DNA of 64,000 nucleotides. Source: Nitrospira sp. bin75. GTDB lineage: Bacteria; Nitrospirota; Nitrospiria; Nitrospirales; UBA8639. The position numbers were made by a program, and so were the translations under genes. Under the pieces are notes generated by a model. The model was not told where the DNA came from, did no database searches, and saw only the letters and a list, made by a program, of their open reading frames with translations. Shown one piece after another: positions 1 to 7,964 of the stretch. The stretch lies in contig MPMZ01000002.1 of the NCBI GenBank assembly GCA_002238765.1, positions 45,149-109,148 on the forward strand, in the 5' to 3' direction. The first letter of the stretch is position 1. Each line of letters opens with the position of its first letter.

Positions 1-2
1 TT

Positions 3-2069
3 CCACTCTGCGCGTCCGTCCTTCTTGTCCTTGGAGGAAGACGGTGGGGTGAATATGGTCATCGGATCGGGATTCCCGCCATATGGCTCTCGTTCGGTTT
101 GTCCGTCTTCGCGTTCCTTGAAGTGTTGAACAACGGGCCTTTCTCCCTTTCTTTTTATCGGCTCTTTCAGTCCGGATCATTGGTCGTTGATATCAATTTC
201 TACGTGGATCAACTCACCGTTCTTCTTCTGCTGCTCGTGACGGGGGTCAGCGGTATCGTCCACGTCTATTCCTCCCGGTACATGATCGGGGATCCGCGAT
301 ACAACCGCTTCTGTGCCGTGATCGCGTTGTTTACGTTCAGCATGGTGGCGTTGGTGATGAGCGGCAATCTCCTGGTGTTGCTGATCAGTTGGGAAGTCAT
401 GGGCCTGTGTTCGTATCTTCTGATTGCACATTGGTCTGAGCGAACAGCGGCCTGTGCCGCGGCGACCAAGGCGTTTCTGGTCAACGCCGTGGCGGATATC
501 GGTTTCAGTTTCGGAATCATCCTGACCTTTGTCACGTTCGGCACGCTCGATATCCAGACGATCCTGGCGCAGGCGGAAGGCATGCAGAGTCATACCGTCA
601 ATCTGGCGGGATGGCTTGGGTGGGATCTTCAAATCCATCCGGTCACGGTCATTCCGTTGTTGTTTTTTATCGGGGCCATGGGCAAGTCCGCGCAAATCCC
701 GTTTCACGTCTGGTTGCCCTATGCGATGGAGGCTCCGACTCCCGTGTCGGCGTTGATTCACGCGGCGACCATGGTGAATGCCGGACCGTTCCTGTTGGTG
801 CGATTGAGCCCGCTCATCATGCTTTCTCCCGTTGCGATGACGGCGATTGCGATCATCGGGGCGGCCACCGCACTGTTCGCGGGCCTCGTCTCGCTGACGC
901 AATCCGATATCAAAAAGATTCTGGCTTATTCCACGATCAGTCAAATCGGCTTCATGATCATGGCGTGTGGCTTGGGTGCGTTCGTCGTGGCGATTTTTCA
1001 CCTGCTGGCTCACGGCTGTTATAAAGCGTTCTTTTTTCTTTCCACCGGCAATGCCCTGCAATCCGTACAGGCGGCTCGCGGACATGGGGAGACCCATCCC
1101 GCGTCCCGTGGCACGTGGCCCTTGTACGGCGGGGCCTTCCTATTGGCGTGCCTGCCTCCGTTCATCCTGTTTTCCGGATCGTATGAATCCCTGTGGGGCG
1201 TCACGGGATTCGCCTCTGCCACGGTCGGGTTCTGGATCATTGGCTTGGTCACGGTGTTCGTGACGTCCGTGTATCTCTTCCGCAGCGTGACGTCGTTGTT
1301 TGTTCACGCCCCGAGGACCTATTGGACCACGTCAGGGCAACCGGCCTTGGAAGAACGTTCCATTCACCCCCGGTTTGTGGACGGTCCGATCCTGGGCGGC
1401 CTGGTCCTGGCAACGGTTCTGGTGGGGGTGACGTTGGCCTTGTTCTGGAGTTGGTTCGCCGGATTCCTCGCCCCGGCGGTCATCCCTCCCGGTGCTTCTT
1501 CGGGTGCGGGAGGCACTGAAGCCGGTTCCCCGGTTTGGATTCCGGTGGCGCTCGGCGTCGCCTTTGCGGGTTGGGTTTATGCGTATTCATTGCATATTCG
1601 CCCTCGACCGGAGGGATCCGCATCGGACCGCAAGAAGACGTGGCTGTATGTCCTCTTCTGGAATAAAGGTTATTTCGATGAATTCTACGATGCCTATCTG
1701 GTGAACCCCAACATTCAATTGGCCCATTGGCTCTGGCGGGTTATTGATATGAGGCTGATTGACCGGGCCATTCATTCAGTCGCCTCCCATTCCGTTCTCT
1801 TTGCGCAATGGCTATGGAGAATTGTGGATATCAAAGGCATTGATCGGATCGTCGTCGGCATTGGCCAACAGAGCGTCGGGCTGAGTCGTTGGCTGTGGCA
1901 GGTGGTTGGCGTTGGATGGCTGGAACAAAAAGCCGATCAAGAGGGAAGCCGGGTTGACGTGGCCGGATCATTCCTGCAGGAGGCTGAAGCTCGCACTATC
2001 CAACATCAATTATTGGTCATGATCCTTTGGTTGGTTTTGGCGACCGGGACCTTATATCTGTTGGTCTGA
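3..2069 (+). CDS. nuoL: NuoL-family proton-pumping subunit, 5' end outside window
   Basis: Antiporter-like membrane subunit of a complex I-type enzyme; it moves protons across the cytoplasmic membrane. The frame is open to the window edge, and the residues before the TTG at 99 read like a normal NuoL N-terminus, so the gene starts upstream. Family hallmarks are visible: the helix with GLCSYLLI, the KSAQIPFHVWLPYAMEAPTPVSALIHAATMV core with its lysine, and SDIKKILAYSTISQIGFM. The C-terminal tail between the FYDAY motif and the last membrane helix is about 60 residues longer than in E. coli NuoL and contains three 27-residue repeats (1722-1964), each opening with WLW. A nuoM follows after 109 bases. 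It belongs to a different gene cluster from the complete nuo operon at 16.6-30.2 kb. Family assignment is certain; which complex it serves is not visible. Confidence 0.9.
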   Translation, partial: PLCASVLLVLGGRRWGEYGHRIGIPAIWLSFGLSVFAFLEVLNNGPFSLSFYRLFQSGSLVVDINFYVDQLTVLLLLLVTGVSGIVHVYSSRYMIGDPRYNRFCAVIALFTFSMVALVMSGNLLVLLISWEVMGLCSYLLIAHWSERTAACAAATKAFLVNAVADIGFSFGIILTFVTFGTLDIQTILAQAEGMQSHTVNLAGWLGWDLQIHPVTVIPLLFFIGAMGKSAQIPFHVWLPYAMEAPTPVSALIHAATMVNAGPFLLVRLSPLIMLSPVAMTAIAIIGAATALFAGLVSLTQSDIKKILAYSTISQIGFMIMACGLGAFVVAIFHLLAHGCYKAFFFLSTGNALQSVQAARGHGETHPASRGTWPLYGGAFLLACLPPFILFSGSYESLWGVTGFASATVGFWIIGLVTVFVTSVYLFRSVTSLFVHAPRTYWTTSGQPALEERSIHPRFVDGPILGGLVLATVLVGVTLALFWSWFAGFLAPAVIPPGASSGAGGTEAGSPVWIPVALGVAFAGWVYAYSLHIRPRPEGSASDRKKTWLYVLFWNKGYFDEFYDAYLVNPNIQLAHWLWRVIDMRLIDRAIHSVASHSVLFAQWLWRIVDIKGIDRIVVGIGQQSVGLSRWLWQVVGVGWLEQKADQEGSRVDVAGSFLQEAEARTIQHQLLVMILWLVLATGTLYLLV

Positions 2070-2178
2070 TGATCCCCGGAACTTTGGTTTGGGTCTGGAA
2101 GATGACGTTGAAAGCCTTCACGAGGACCGGCCTGCGGCCGGGCAGGTTTGACGACGGGAGCATGGAGAAGTCGAGGTC

Positions 2179-3681
2179 ATGGCTGTCCTGATGGATCATT
2201 TCATCAGTTGGATGATTGCCGTTCCTTTCCTGGGAATTGCGACCATGGCGTTTGTCCGCGACCAGGAATGGATTCGTCGGATCGCTTTTGGCGCGACCAT
2301 GGTGGAATTGGCGCTCTCGCTTTTTCTGTGGGGGAATTTTGATTTCACCCGACAGGGCATGCAATTCGTCGAGCGCGTGGAGTGGATGCCGACGTTCAAC
2401 ATTCAGTATGCCGTGGGTGTCGATGGGATCAGTATCCTCTTGGTGTTGCTCACCACCTTGCTGTGTCCGCTGTGCGTCCTCTGTTCCTGGACGGCCGTTG
2501 CCACGCGAGTGCGAGCGTACATGTCGCTGATCTTGCTGGTTGAAGGAGCCATGATCGTCGTCTTTACCGCGCTCGATCTGTTTCTCTTCTTCATGCTGTG
2601 GGAACTCACCATGATTCCCATGTATTTCATGATTATTCTCTGGGGCGGTCCCGGTCGCATTGCCGCGGGCCTGAAATTTGCCTTGTACAGTCTCACCGGC
2701 AGCTTGTTGTTGTTAGTGGGCATCCTTGGTCTTTACCTGGAAGGCGGGCACACCTACGATCTGTTGGTTCTCAGCGAACAAACCTATTCCTCCACCACGC
2801 AATTCTGGTTGTTTCTCGCGTTCTTTTTGGCTTTTGCCATTAAAATGCCCATGGTTCCTTTCCACACGTGGTTGCCTGACGCTCATTCCGAGGCGCCGAC
2901 GGCCGGCAGCGTCATTCTGGCCGGGGTGCTGCTGAAAATGGGGGGATATGGGTTCTTGCGATTTTGCCTGCCGATCTTTCCTGACGCCTCCGCGCAGTTT
3001 GCTCCATTTATTTTGTGGCTGTCCGTGTTGGCCATTGTCTACGGCGGATACATGGCATTGGCGCAGTCCGATCTCAAGAAGCTGGTGGCGTATTCTTCCA
3101 TTTCCCACATGGGATTCGTGACCCTGGGCATTTTCGTCTTCAACAGCCAAGGCATCCAGGGTGCGATTCTCCAGATGTTCAACCACGGTATCACCACCGG
3201 CGCCTTGTTCTTGGCAGTCGGGCAATTGTACGACCGCACGCACAGCCGGTCCATCCAAGACTATGGTGGGCTTCACAAACCCATGCCCCGGTTCGTCGCG
3301 CTGTTTTGTCTCTTCTCCGTGGCATCCTTCGGCCTGCCGGGCACGTGTAATTTCATCGGTGAATTTCTGGTACTCGTGGGTACGTCCTCCGATAGTTTCG
3401 TAAAAGTGCTGCTGGCCATGGCGGGTATTGTGCTGGCTGCTGCGTACACGCTTTGGATGTTGCAACGCGTGGTGCTGGGACAGGCTCGAACGCCGGTTGC
3501 CTCACGGCTTCCCGATCTGAACTGGCGGGAGACGGCTACGATGATCCCCCTGGTGGTGATCGTGTTGTGGGTGGGGTTGTATCCCGCGCCGTTCCTCAAC
3601 GTGATGGACGCGAGTGTCACGGCGCTCATTCAACACACGACCGGGGGGCACTCGGCGTCCCAGTTGGCTCTGGGTCCCTGA
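2179..3681 (+). CDS. nuoM: NADH-quinone oxidoreductase subunit M
   Basis: A 500-residue antiporter-like membrane subunit with about 14 helices. It shows the NuoM signatures: the MLWELTMIPMYFMI helix with the conserved Glu, KMPMVPFHTWLPDAHSEAPTAGS with the channel lysine, and SDLKKLVAYSSISHMGFV. Length is typical of NuoM. It follows the nuoL of the same cluster. The start at 2179 is preceded by a GGAG about 11 bases away; an ATG at 2191 is an alternative. No nuoN follows; the next gene is unrelated to complex I. This is one of three NuoM proteins in the window, and is only moderately similar to the two in the large operon. Confidence 0.9.
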   Translation: MAVLMDHFISWMIAVPFLGIATMAFVRDQEWIRRIAFGATMVELALSLFLWGNFDFTRQGMQFVERVEWMPTFNIQYAVGVDGISILLVLLTTLLCPLCVLCSWTAVATRVRAYMSLILLVEGAMIVVFTALDLFLFFMLWELTMIPMYFMIILWGGPGRIAAGLKFALYSLTGSLLLLVGILGLYLEGGHTYDLLVLSEQTYSSTTQFWLFLAFFLAFAIKMPMVPFHTWLPDAHSEAPTAGSVILAGVLLKMGGYGFLRFCLPIFPDASAQFAPFILWLSVLAIVYGGYMALAQSDLKKLVAYSSISHMGFVTLGIFVFNSQGIQGAILQMFNHGITTGALFLAVGQLYDRTHSRSIQDYGGLHKPMPRFVALFCLFSVASFGLPGTCNFIGEFLVLVGTSSDSFVKVLLAMAGIVLAAAYTLWMLQRVVLGQARTPVASRLPDLNWRETATMIPLVVIVLWVGLYPAPFLNVMDASVTALIQHTTGGHSASQLALGP

Positions 3682-3723
3682 CAAATCGTCATGGATTCTG
3701 TCAAGTGGAAGTTTGCGGCTCTC

Positions 3724-3752
3724 TTGACTTGTTCCCATTTGAGCATTAACAA
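3724..3752 (+). promoter_or_regulatory. Candidate sigma-70 promoter for a leaderless transcript
   Basis: TTGACT at 3724-3729 is followed after 17 bases by TAACAA at 3747-3752. Seven bases later comes the ATG at 3760, so transcription would start at or beside the start codon. No Shine-Dalgarno sequence precedes that ATG. Confidence 0.5.
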
Positions 3753-3759
3753 TTTTAGT

Positions 3760-4461
3760 ATGAAGCAGTTGCGTCCCTTAACCCATGATGAGAAAAAAGC
3801 CGCGGAAGCGGCCTACCGGGGCCGAGCCTTCGATGCCTCGTGGTCGCAGGCTGCCCGGGCCGTGTATGACGGCATTCTGACGGCCCGAGGGTATGCGGTG
3901 GATGCGTTTGACTCGGACCGTGCCGACCGGGAAGCCGCCAAGGTGTTCGAAACCCCGGAAACCTTGTTTTCTGAGGCGATGGGGCCGGCGCGCTTGTCCG
4001 GTGAGCAAAACGCAGGTGACCCGGCAACGGCCCGTCACGCGCCTTCCCGCCAGGAAGCCATCGAGGCCGGGTTACTGGTCGACGTCACCAAGAAGGCCAA
4101 ACGTATCGGCTTTGACGTGGCGGTCGGGATCACGAAGTCTTTGTGGGACCGGAACATCACGAAATCCCTTGATCTCGACCCGCATGAATGGGACCTCCGC
4201 GTCCGCGATATGTTGTTGGCGGTTCGTTTGCGAATGGCCGGTCAGGGCACGTCGGGGCCGTGGGTTGAAGTACCGGTCGTGTTTCCCTCGACACAAGGCG
4301 AAGAGCCGCCCCAGATGTTTTCCATCTACGCGTTGTTTCATAAGGATCCGGTTGCCGAAGATTGTGTGACCCTAATCCATCGCAACGAATTCTCCTCGAT
4401 CATGCGCCTCTCTTCTTCTCATTCCGAGACGGGAGACAACCCGTCTTTCGATTCCCTTTAA
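3760..4461 (+). CDS. Uncharacterised protein, possibly DUF6573-like
   Basis: A soluble protein of 233 residues with no signal peptide or membrane segment. The first third (MKQLRPLTHDEKKAAEAAYRG...) looks like a small helical domain. The second half has a pattern EAIEAGLLVDVTKKAKRIGFDVAVGITKSLWDR, which resembles the DUF6573 family from memory; this was not checked by search. The frame extends upstream to an ATG at 3691, but the promoter-like TTGACT-N17-TAACAA and the conserved-looking MKQLRPL start favour 3760. It lies just after the nuoL-nuoM pair but probably has its own promoter, so a link with complex I is not implied. Function unknown. Confidence 0.65.
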   Translation: MKQLRPLTHDEKKAAEAAYRGRAFDASWSQAARAVYDGILTARGYAVDAFDSDRADREAAKVFETPETLFSEAMGPARLSGEQNAGDPATARHAPSRQEAIEAGLLVDVTKKAKRIGFDVAVGITKSLWDRNITKSLDLDPHEWDLRVRDMLLAVRLRMAGQGTSGPWVEVPVVFPSTQGEEPPQMFSIYALFHKDPVAEDCVTLIHRNEFSSIMRLSSSHSETGDNPSFDSL

Positions 4462-4620
4462 GGGTGTCCCGCTCTTCCCCCCAAGGTTTGGGTTCGTTAT
4501 TCCGGAAGCAGGGATGCGTGTATCGAGAGCGTGGGGAACCGGCGTTTCCACGATCACCGGCCTTCCGTGACGCCCCGCATTCCGGCCATGCTGCCGTGCG
4601 GGCCTTCGAAGTAATATGCT

Positions 4621-5082
4621 ATGGTGGCGTCTATGCCGGACGATGCTGTAGGGGCGGACCTGCGTGTCCGCCTGTTAGTCAACGCGGTGCTTGGAGCCAT
4701 GGCCGTCACGGGAGGGCTTTGGTTTCTTCAAGGAGGCCTCTCCCTGGGCGCGACCGTTGTGGTGGTGGTGGGGCTCATGGTGGTGTTGGCGAAGACCTGC
4801 CCCGGCGTCGCCCAGGTCTGGATGTGGTCCACCCTGCTGCTGGGGCTTGAAAGCCTGGCGTGGCCGTTCCTCATGTTGGGCGAACTCCGGCAATTCGGTC
4901 CCGAACCGCCGCTCGAAGAGATGAGCAAGGTTTTTACGGCGGTGTTGTTCGGGGTGTTTTCCGGCATCTTCTGGCTGACGTTTGCCTACGGACTGTATCG
5001 CCGGATCCAACCCAAAACCGAAGACCCGTCTGCTCCGTTAACCCAGAATCAGGCCAAAGCCAAGCGGAAAAAGCAACGGTAA
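4621..5082 (+). CDS. Small membrane protein of unknown function
   Basis: A 153-residue protein with about four hydrophobic helices: around LLVNAVLGAMAVTGGLWFL, LGATVVVVVGLMVVLA, VWMWSTLLLGLESLAWPFLML and VFTAVLFGVFSGIFWLTFAYGLY. A charged, lysine-rich C-terminus (KAKAKRKKQR) is probably cytoplasmic. The ATG at 4633 is an alternative start. It stands alone between the nuoL-nuoM locus and the accessory region; neighbours give no functional hint. Confidence 0.65.
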   Translation: MVASMPDDAVGADLRVRLLVNAVLGAMAVTGGLWFLQGGLSLGATVVVVVGLMVVLAKTCPGVAQVWMWSTLLLGLESLAWPFLMLGELRQFGPEPPLEEMSKVFTAVLFGVFSGIFWLTFAYGLYRRIQPKTEDPSAPLTQNQAKAKRKKQR

Positions 5083-5098
5083 CGCACTTCCTTACATC

Positions 5099-5127
5099 TT
5101 GACTGGGCAGTCTGTTTTCTGTAAAAT
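5099..5127 (+). promoter_or_regulatory. Candidate sigma-70 promoter, leaderless
   Basis: TTGACT (5099-5104), a 17-base spacer and TAAAAT (5122-5127) form a near-consensus promoter. The ATG of the next gene is at 5136, eight bases past the -10 element, so the mRNA would begin at or within two bases of the start codon. Confidence 0.6.
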
Positions 5128-5135
5128 CGTAAATC

Positions 5136-5348
5136 ATGAAATACGATTCAGCAAACAAATCTCGTAAATGGGTGGTGCGTGAGGAGTCTCCTGTGTTCGG
5201 AGTAAATCCTGGGGAAACGAAACGTTTGACGATTGACGTTCCAGCTTCTTTGCATGCCAATATCAAGGCAGGGTGTGCACGACAAGGCATTAAAATGGCA
5301 GATGCGATAAGGGAACTTCTGGAAGAACAATTCGGAAATATCGAGTAA
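5136..5348 (+). CDS. Ribbon-helix-helix (ParG/CopG-like) small DNA-binding protein
   Basis: A 70-residue protein. The C-terminal half TKRLTIDVPASLHANIKAGC...IKMADAIRELLEEQF fits a ribbon-helix-helix fold: a short beta-strand (RLTIDVP), then two helices ending in a hydrophobic dimer face. This pattern is typical of ParG and CopG-type regulators. The N-terminal 30 residues are polar and probably flexible, as in ParG. It lies directly before the restriction-modification locus, in AT-richer DNA. No ParA-like partner is present. It may regulate its own promoter; this is inference. Confidence 0.65.
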   Translation: MKYDSANKSRKWVVREESPVFGVNPGETKRLTIDVPASLHANIKAGCARQGIKMADAIRELLEEQFGNIE

Positions 5349-5472
5349 TGATGGGTACGAAACAAGTTGAAATGCTTTTTGACTTGACTGAACGTTATAC
5401 GCCTTCAGGAAGAAGACCTAATTTCATTGGCTTTGTAAAATTGCTGAGCGCGTAAAATATGGGGGCTACATA

Positions 5473-5493
5473 CACAGGCTATATATACCTGTG
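5473..5493. promoter_or_regulatory. Palindromic operator candidate upstream of the methyltransferase
   Basis: Perfect inverted repeat CACAGG-N9-CCTGTG with the spacer CTATATATA, which looks like a -10 element. It lies 30 bases before the GTG start of the methyltransferase. Controller-protein operators of RM systems often overlap such promoters; a linked C-like gene is present at 7584-7829. Confidence 0.4.
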
Positions 5494-5522
5494 ATCACCT
5501 TTGAAAATTACAGGAGTTATCT

Positions 5523-6435
5523 GTGTCTACAAGTACAAAAATAGGCTTGTTTCACATAAATACAGTTATTGAAGGTGATTGTCGCGATCTAATTCCTAGG
5601 CTAGAGGACGAAAGCATAGATGTCCTTGTTACCAGTCCTCCGTATTGGGGACAAAGAGTCTCTAACGGAACGCACGGAAGAAGATCCTAGGGACTATTTG
5701 AAATTCCTGACCGATACCTTTACAGCCTTTATGCCTAAGCTCAAGAAACACGGACTTATGTGGATCAACTTGGGGGATTCCTACAATACCCCTGTAAATT
5801 GGAAGATGGATGACCACAAGTATAGTTCTCTGGGCCCAAGAAAAAACGGACTGGCGAACAATAACTCTGCTTACATAAAGCCTCGGGCCAAGAGAAAATC
5901 CTTTATCGATAAGCACGCTGACTGGCTCACTTATGGCAACTTGCTCGCCCTCCCCAACAGGCTCGTAATCTCTCTTTGCGACAACGGTTACCTCTACAGA
6001 GGCGAGGTCATATGGCGAAAGAAAAATCCTATGCCAGAAGGCCGCTGCCGTCGCCCGCACCGCCAACATGAACCCATCTTTCTCCTAACCCGTGATGAAT
6101 GCCATCTTTTTCGTGTGTCGCCTCCTGTTGGCAGTGTGTGGGAGTTTCCAAACGAGAAAATTGACGGTCCGGCTCATTTCTCCCGCTTTCCGGAGGAACT
6201 GCCTCGACGGTGCATAGAAGCATATGGCAAAGCTGGTCAGGATGTGGTGATTTTTGATCCTTTTTCAGGCTCCGGCACGACCGGCTTGGCAGCTTTGAAG
6301 TTGAATTGCTCTTACATCGGCTTTGAGATCGACCACGATCAAGTTGTCGCGTCCAACCAGCGCCTCGAAGATGTCCTGGAAAACGATGTGCCGTTGCTCA
6401 GACAGGCCGGCGTTTTCGCCACCGCTCAAGGATGA
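5523..6435 (+). pseudogene. Type II DNA methyltransferase (beta class, N4-C or N6-A), frameshifted
   Basis: The gene starts at GTG 5523, six bases after an AGGAG ribosome-binding site. Frame 3 reads INTVIEGDC, then motif IV as DVLVTSPPYWGQRVSNGT, and then hits a stop at 5688. Frame 1 continues the same protein from about 5673 (TEEDPRDYLKFL...) to the motif I FDPFSGSGTTGLAALKL and the stop at 6435. Removing one base near 5673 restores SNGT-TEEDPRDY. Motif IV before motif I is the beta-class order of SAM-dependent amino-methyltransferases. It converges on the restriction gene at 6565-7536. Either it is a true mutation, a sequencing error, or a recoded site; no slippery run is seen. Confidence 0.8.
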
Positions 6436-6564
6436 ATCGCGAGAAGGCGTCATCCGGACATCTAAAGTCACAAACATATACCCGTCGGTCCGGGGCTAGG
6501 TTTTCTGCACTTGGTTGGGTATTTCGATTGTACGAAAAGCATCCGGTAAAATATCTCTCATCTT

Positions 6565-7536
6565 CTATGTCTTCGCGCTTCTCAGACCTTGAGGTGTCCC
6601 GAGTTCACCCCGGTTTCTAGGCAGTTTCGCAGGCGTGCTTTTACAATCCATCGTCCAAAGGGGCGATGTGTATCCTGCCCGCATTAGCGCTACGCTCATG
6701 GGCACATCATCAGTACGGCGCTCAGCAAAACTCGCCTTGACATGTACAACCCCAAAGAATCGCTCGTCCACTCCTCCTCTCAGCACCACATCGATTTTGT
6801 CGGCTTCTAAACGGTCTTCCACATCAAGTTCTTTCACGATCGCCTGCTTCGTGGCCCCATCAGCGATGAAGAGCTTTACTCCATGCTTAGCCAGAAAGGG
6901 GCCGTAATGCTGTACCAGTATCTTTTCTAATGCCCAACCGCTAGTTCGTTTCCAACTTTGTGTGAAGTCGAGACGGGCGAACTGGGCTGGGTGGTTGAAA
7001 GGATCACAGTAGGCTCGATAGATGATGAACCACCACAAGTCAGAAGGATTCGCATCCGGCCATGTCTCAACGGCCTTGAGGAAGGCCCGTGAGACCGAGT
7101 CGGCCTTGATCGCTTCGCTTAATTCTTCTTCGACAACTGCAAGCTGAGCGAGACCGTCACGCAGTGTTTTTATGATTGCTTCAAATTCATCGGCCGTCGC
7201 ATTTTCAAGAGTATAGGTGGCATCAAACTTTGCGTAACGAAAATGGATTCTGATATCGGTCCCAACCTGCTCCGCAAAGATGAACCGTTCAATTCCGGCT
7301 GTGCCCGGGTAATCAGGAAGATCCACCAGCAGATCACTCAGTGTTGATCCAGTTTCATGAAGAATCGCGAGAAGCATGTCGATGTTCGGGGTTGTTTCAC
7401 CTTCTTCAAAGCGTGTGATCCAGCCTGGTCCCAAGATCAGCCGGTCTTCTATCTCCTCTGGTGAAAGCCCTGCTTTCTCACGTAAGGTGCGGAGGTTGTT
7501 TAACAGGTGTTTGAGATAATCATCTGTCCCGGTCAT
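6565..7536 (-). CDS. Type II restriction endonuclease with N-terminal HTH, BsaWI-like
   Basis: A 323-residue protein. Residues 10-70 form an Xre-type helix-turn-helix (LNNLRTLREKAGLSPEEIEDRL...WITRFEEGETTP). The rest resembles the BsaWI family (site WCCGGW), as judged from memory of the family, notably the ending LWTMDCKSTPAKLPRNRGELG. Possible PD-(D/E)XK residues are E204, D249 and K267 in KIDVVLRGG...VVHVKAS. A GGAG seven bases before the ATG supports the start. The gene appears intact. It follows a C-protein-like gene by 47 bases, forming a C-R pair, and converges with the broken methyltransferase. The target site is inferred, not proven. Confidence 0.65.
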   Translation of the reverse strand: MTGTDDYLKHLLNNLRTLREKAGLSPEEIEDRLILGPGWITRFEEGETTPNIDMLLAILHETGSTLSDLLVDLPDYPGTAGIERFIFAEQVGTDIRIHFRYAKFDATYTLENATADEFEAIIKTLRDGLAQLAVVEEELSEAIKADSVSRAFLKAVETWPDANPSDLWWFIIYRAYCDPFNHPAQFARLDFTQSWKRTSGWALEKILVQHYGPFLAKHGVKLFIADGATKQAIVKELDVEDRLEADKIDVVLRGGVDERFFGVVHVKASFAERRTDDVPMSVALMRAGYTSPLWTMDCKSTPAKLPRNRGELGTPQGLRSAKT

Positions 7537-7583
7537 TCAAAACTCCAGAGGCGAAACCAAAGAGCATTAGCAATCATGTACAT

Positions 7584-7829
7584 TCAGTAGACTGTCAATC
7601 TAACAGGCTCACACATTTCCTTTGTCAGTTCGGAAACAGAAACCCCGAGAGATTTTGCGATCACCTGTTTGTTCTTTAAAGCAACGTTGCTTTCGCCACG
7701 CTTGATTCCACCAAGGTAAGTTCTGTCGAGTCCACAGTCAAACGCGAACGATTCTTGCGAATATCCCTGAGACTTTCGGAGTTTCCGTACGCGTTCGCCG
7801 AATTTCTCAAGAAGATTGTCAGCATTTAT
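7584..7829 (-). CDS. C-protein-like Xre regulator without a canonical start codon
   Basis: The minus-strand frame encodes [18 protein letters not shown]...[19 protein letters not shown]...[26 protein letters not shown], a complete helix-turn-helix of the type found in RM controller proteins, about 81 residues. The position where homologues would have Met-Asn carries ATA-AAT (7827-7829). No ATG, GTG or TTG lies in frame before the upstream stop; an ATT about 30 bases upstream is the only other non-standard option. A TATAAT lies about 40 bases upstream. It precedes the restriction gene on the same strand, the usual C-R order. It may be inactive or use a rare start. Confidence 0.6.
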   Translation of the reverse strand: MNADNLLEKFGERVRKLRKSQGYSQESFAFDCGLDRTYLGGIKRGESNVALKNKQVIAKSLGVSVSELTKEMCEPVRLTVY

Positions 7830-7964
7830 GCCGATGAGTATTGTTATTTGATGTCTAATAGTCTACGGATTATAAGCATCTCGAGGTTTCATGTGAGCAA
7901 GGATCTGTTTTGCTCGTTATTTTCGTGAATAAGTCCGCTTCAAGATCGAGTTCATTCGAATCCG

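Noticed and set aside
177..1097. 306-residue antisense frame in the first nuoL
   Set aside because: Shadow of a conserved membrane gene, without ribosome site or family resemblance.
5650..5690. Programmed frameshift in the first methyltransferase
   Set aside because: No slippery heptamer, stop-associated shift site or downstream structure is evident; mutation or read error is simpler.
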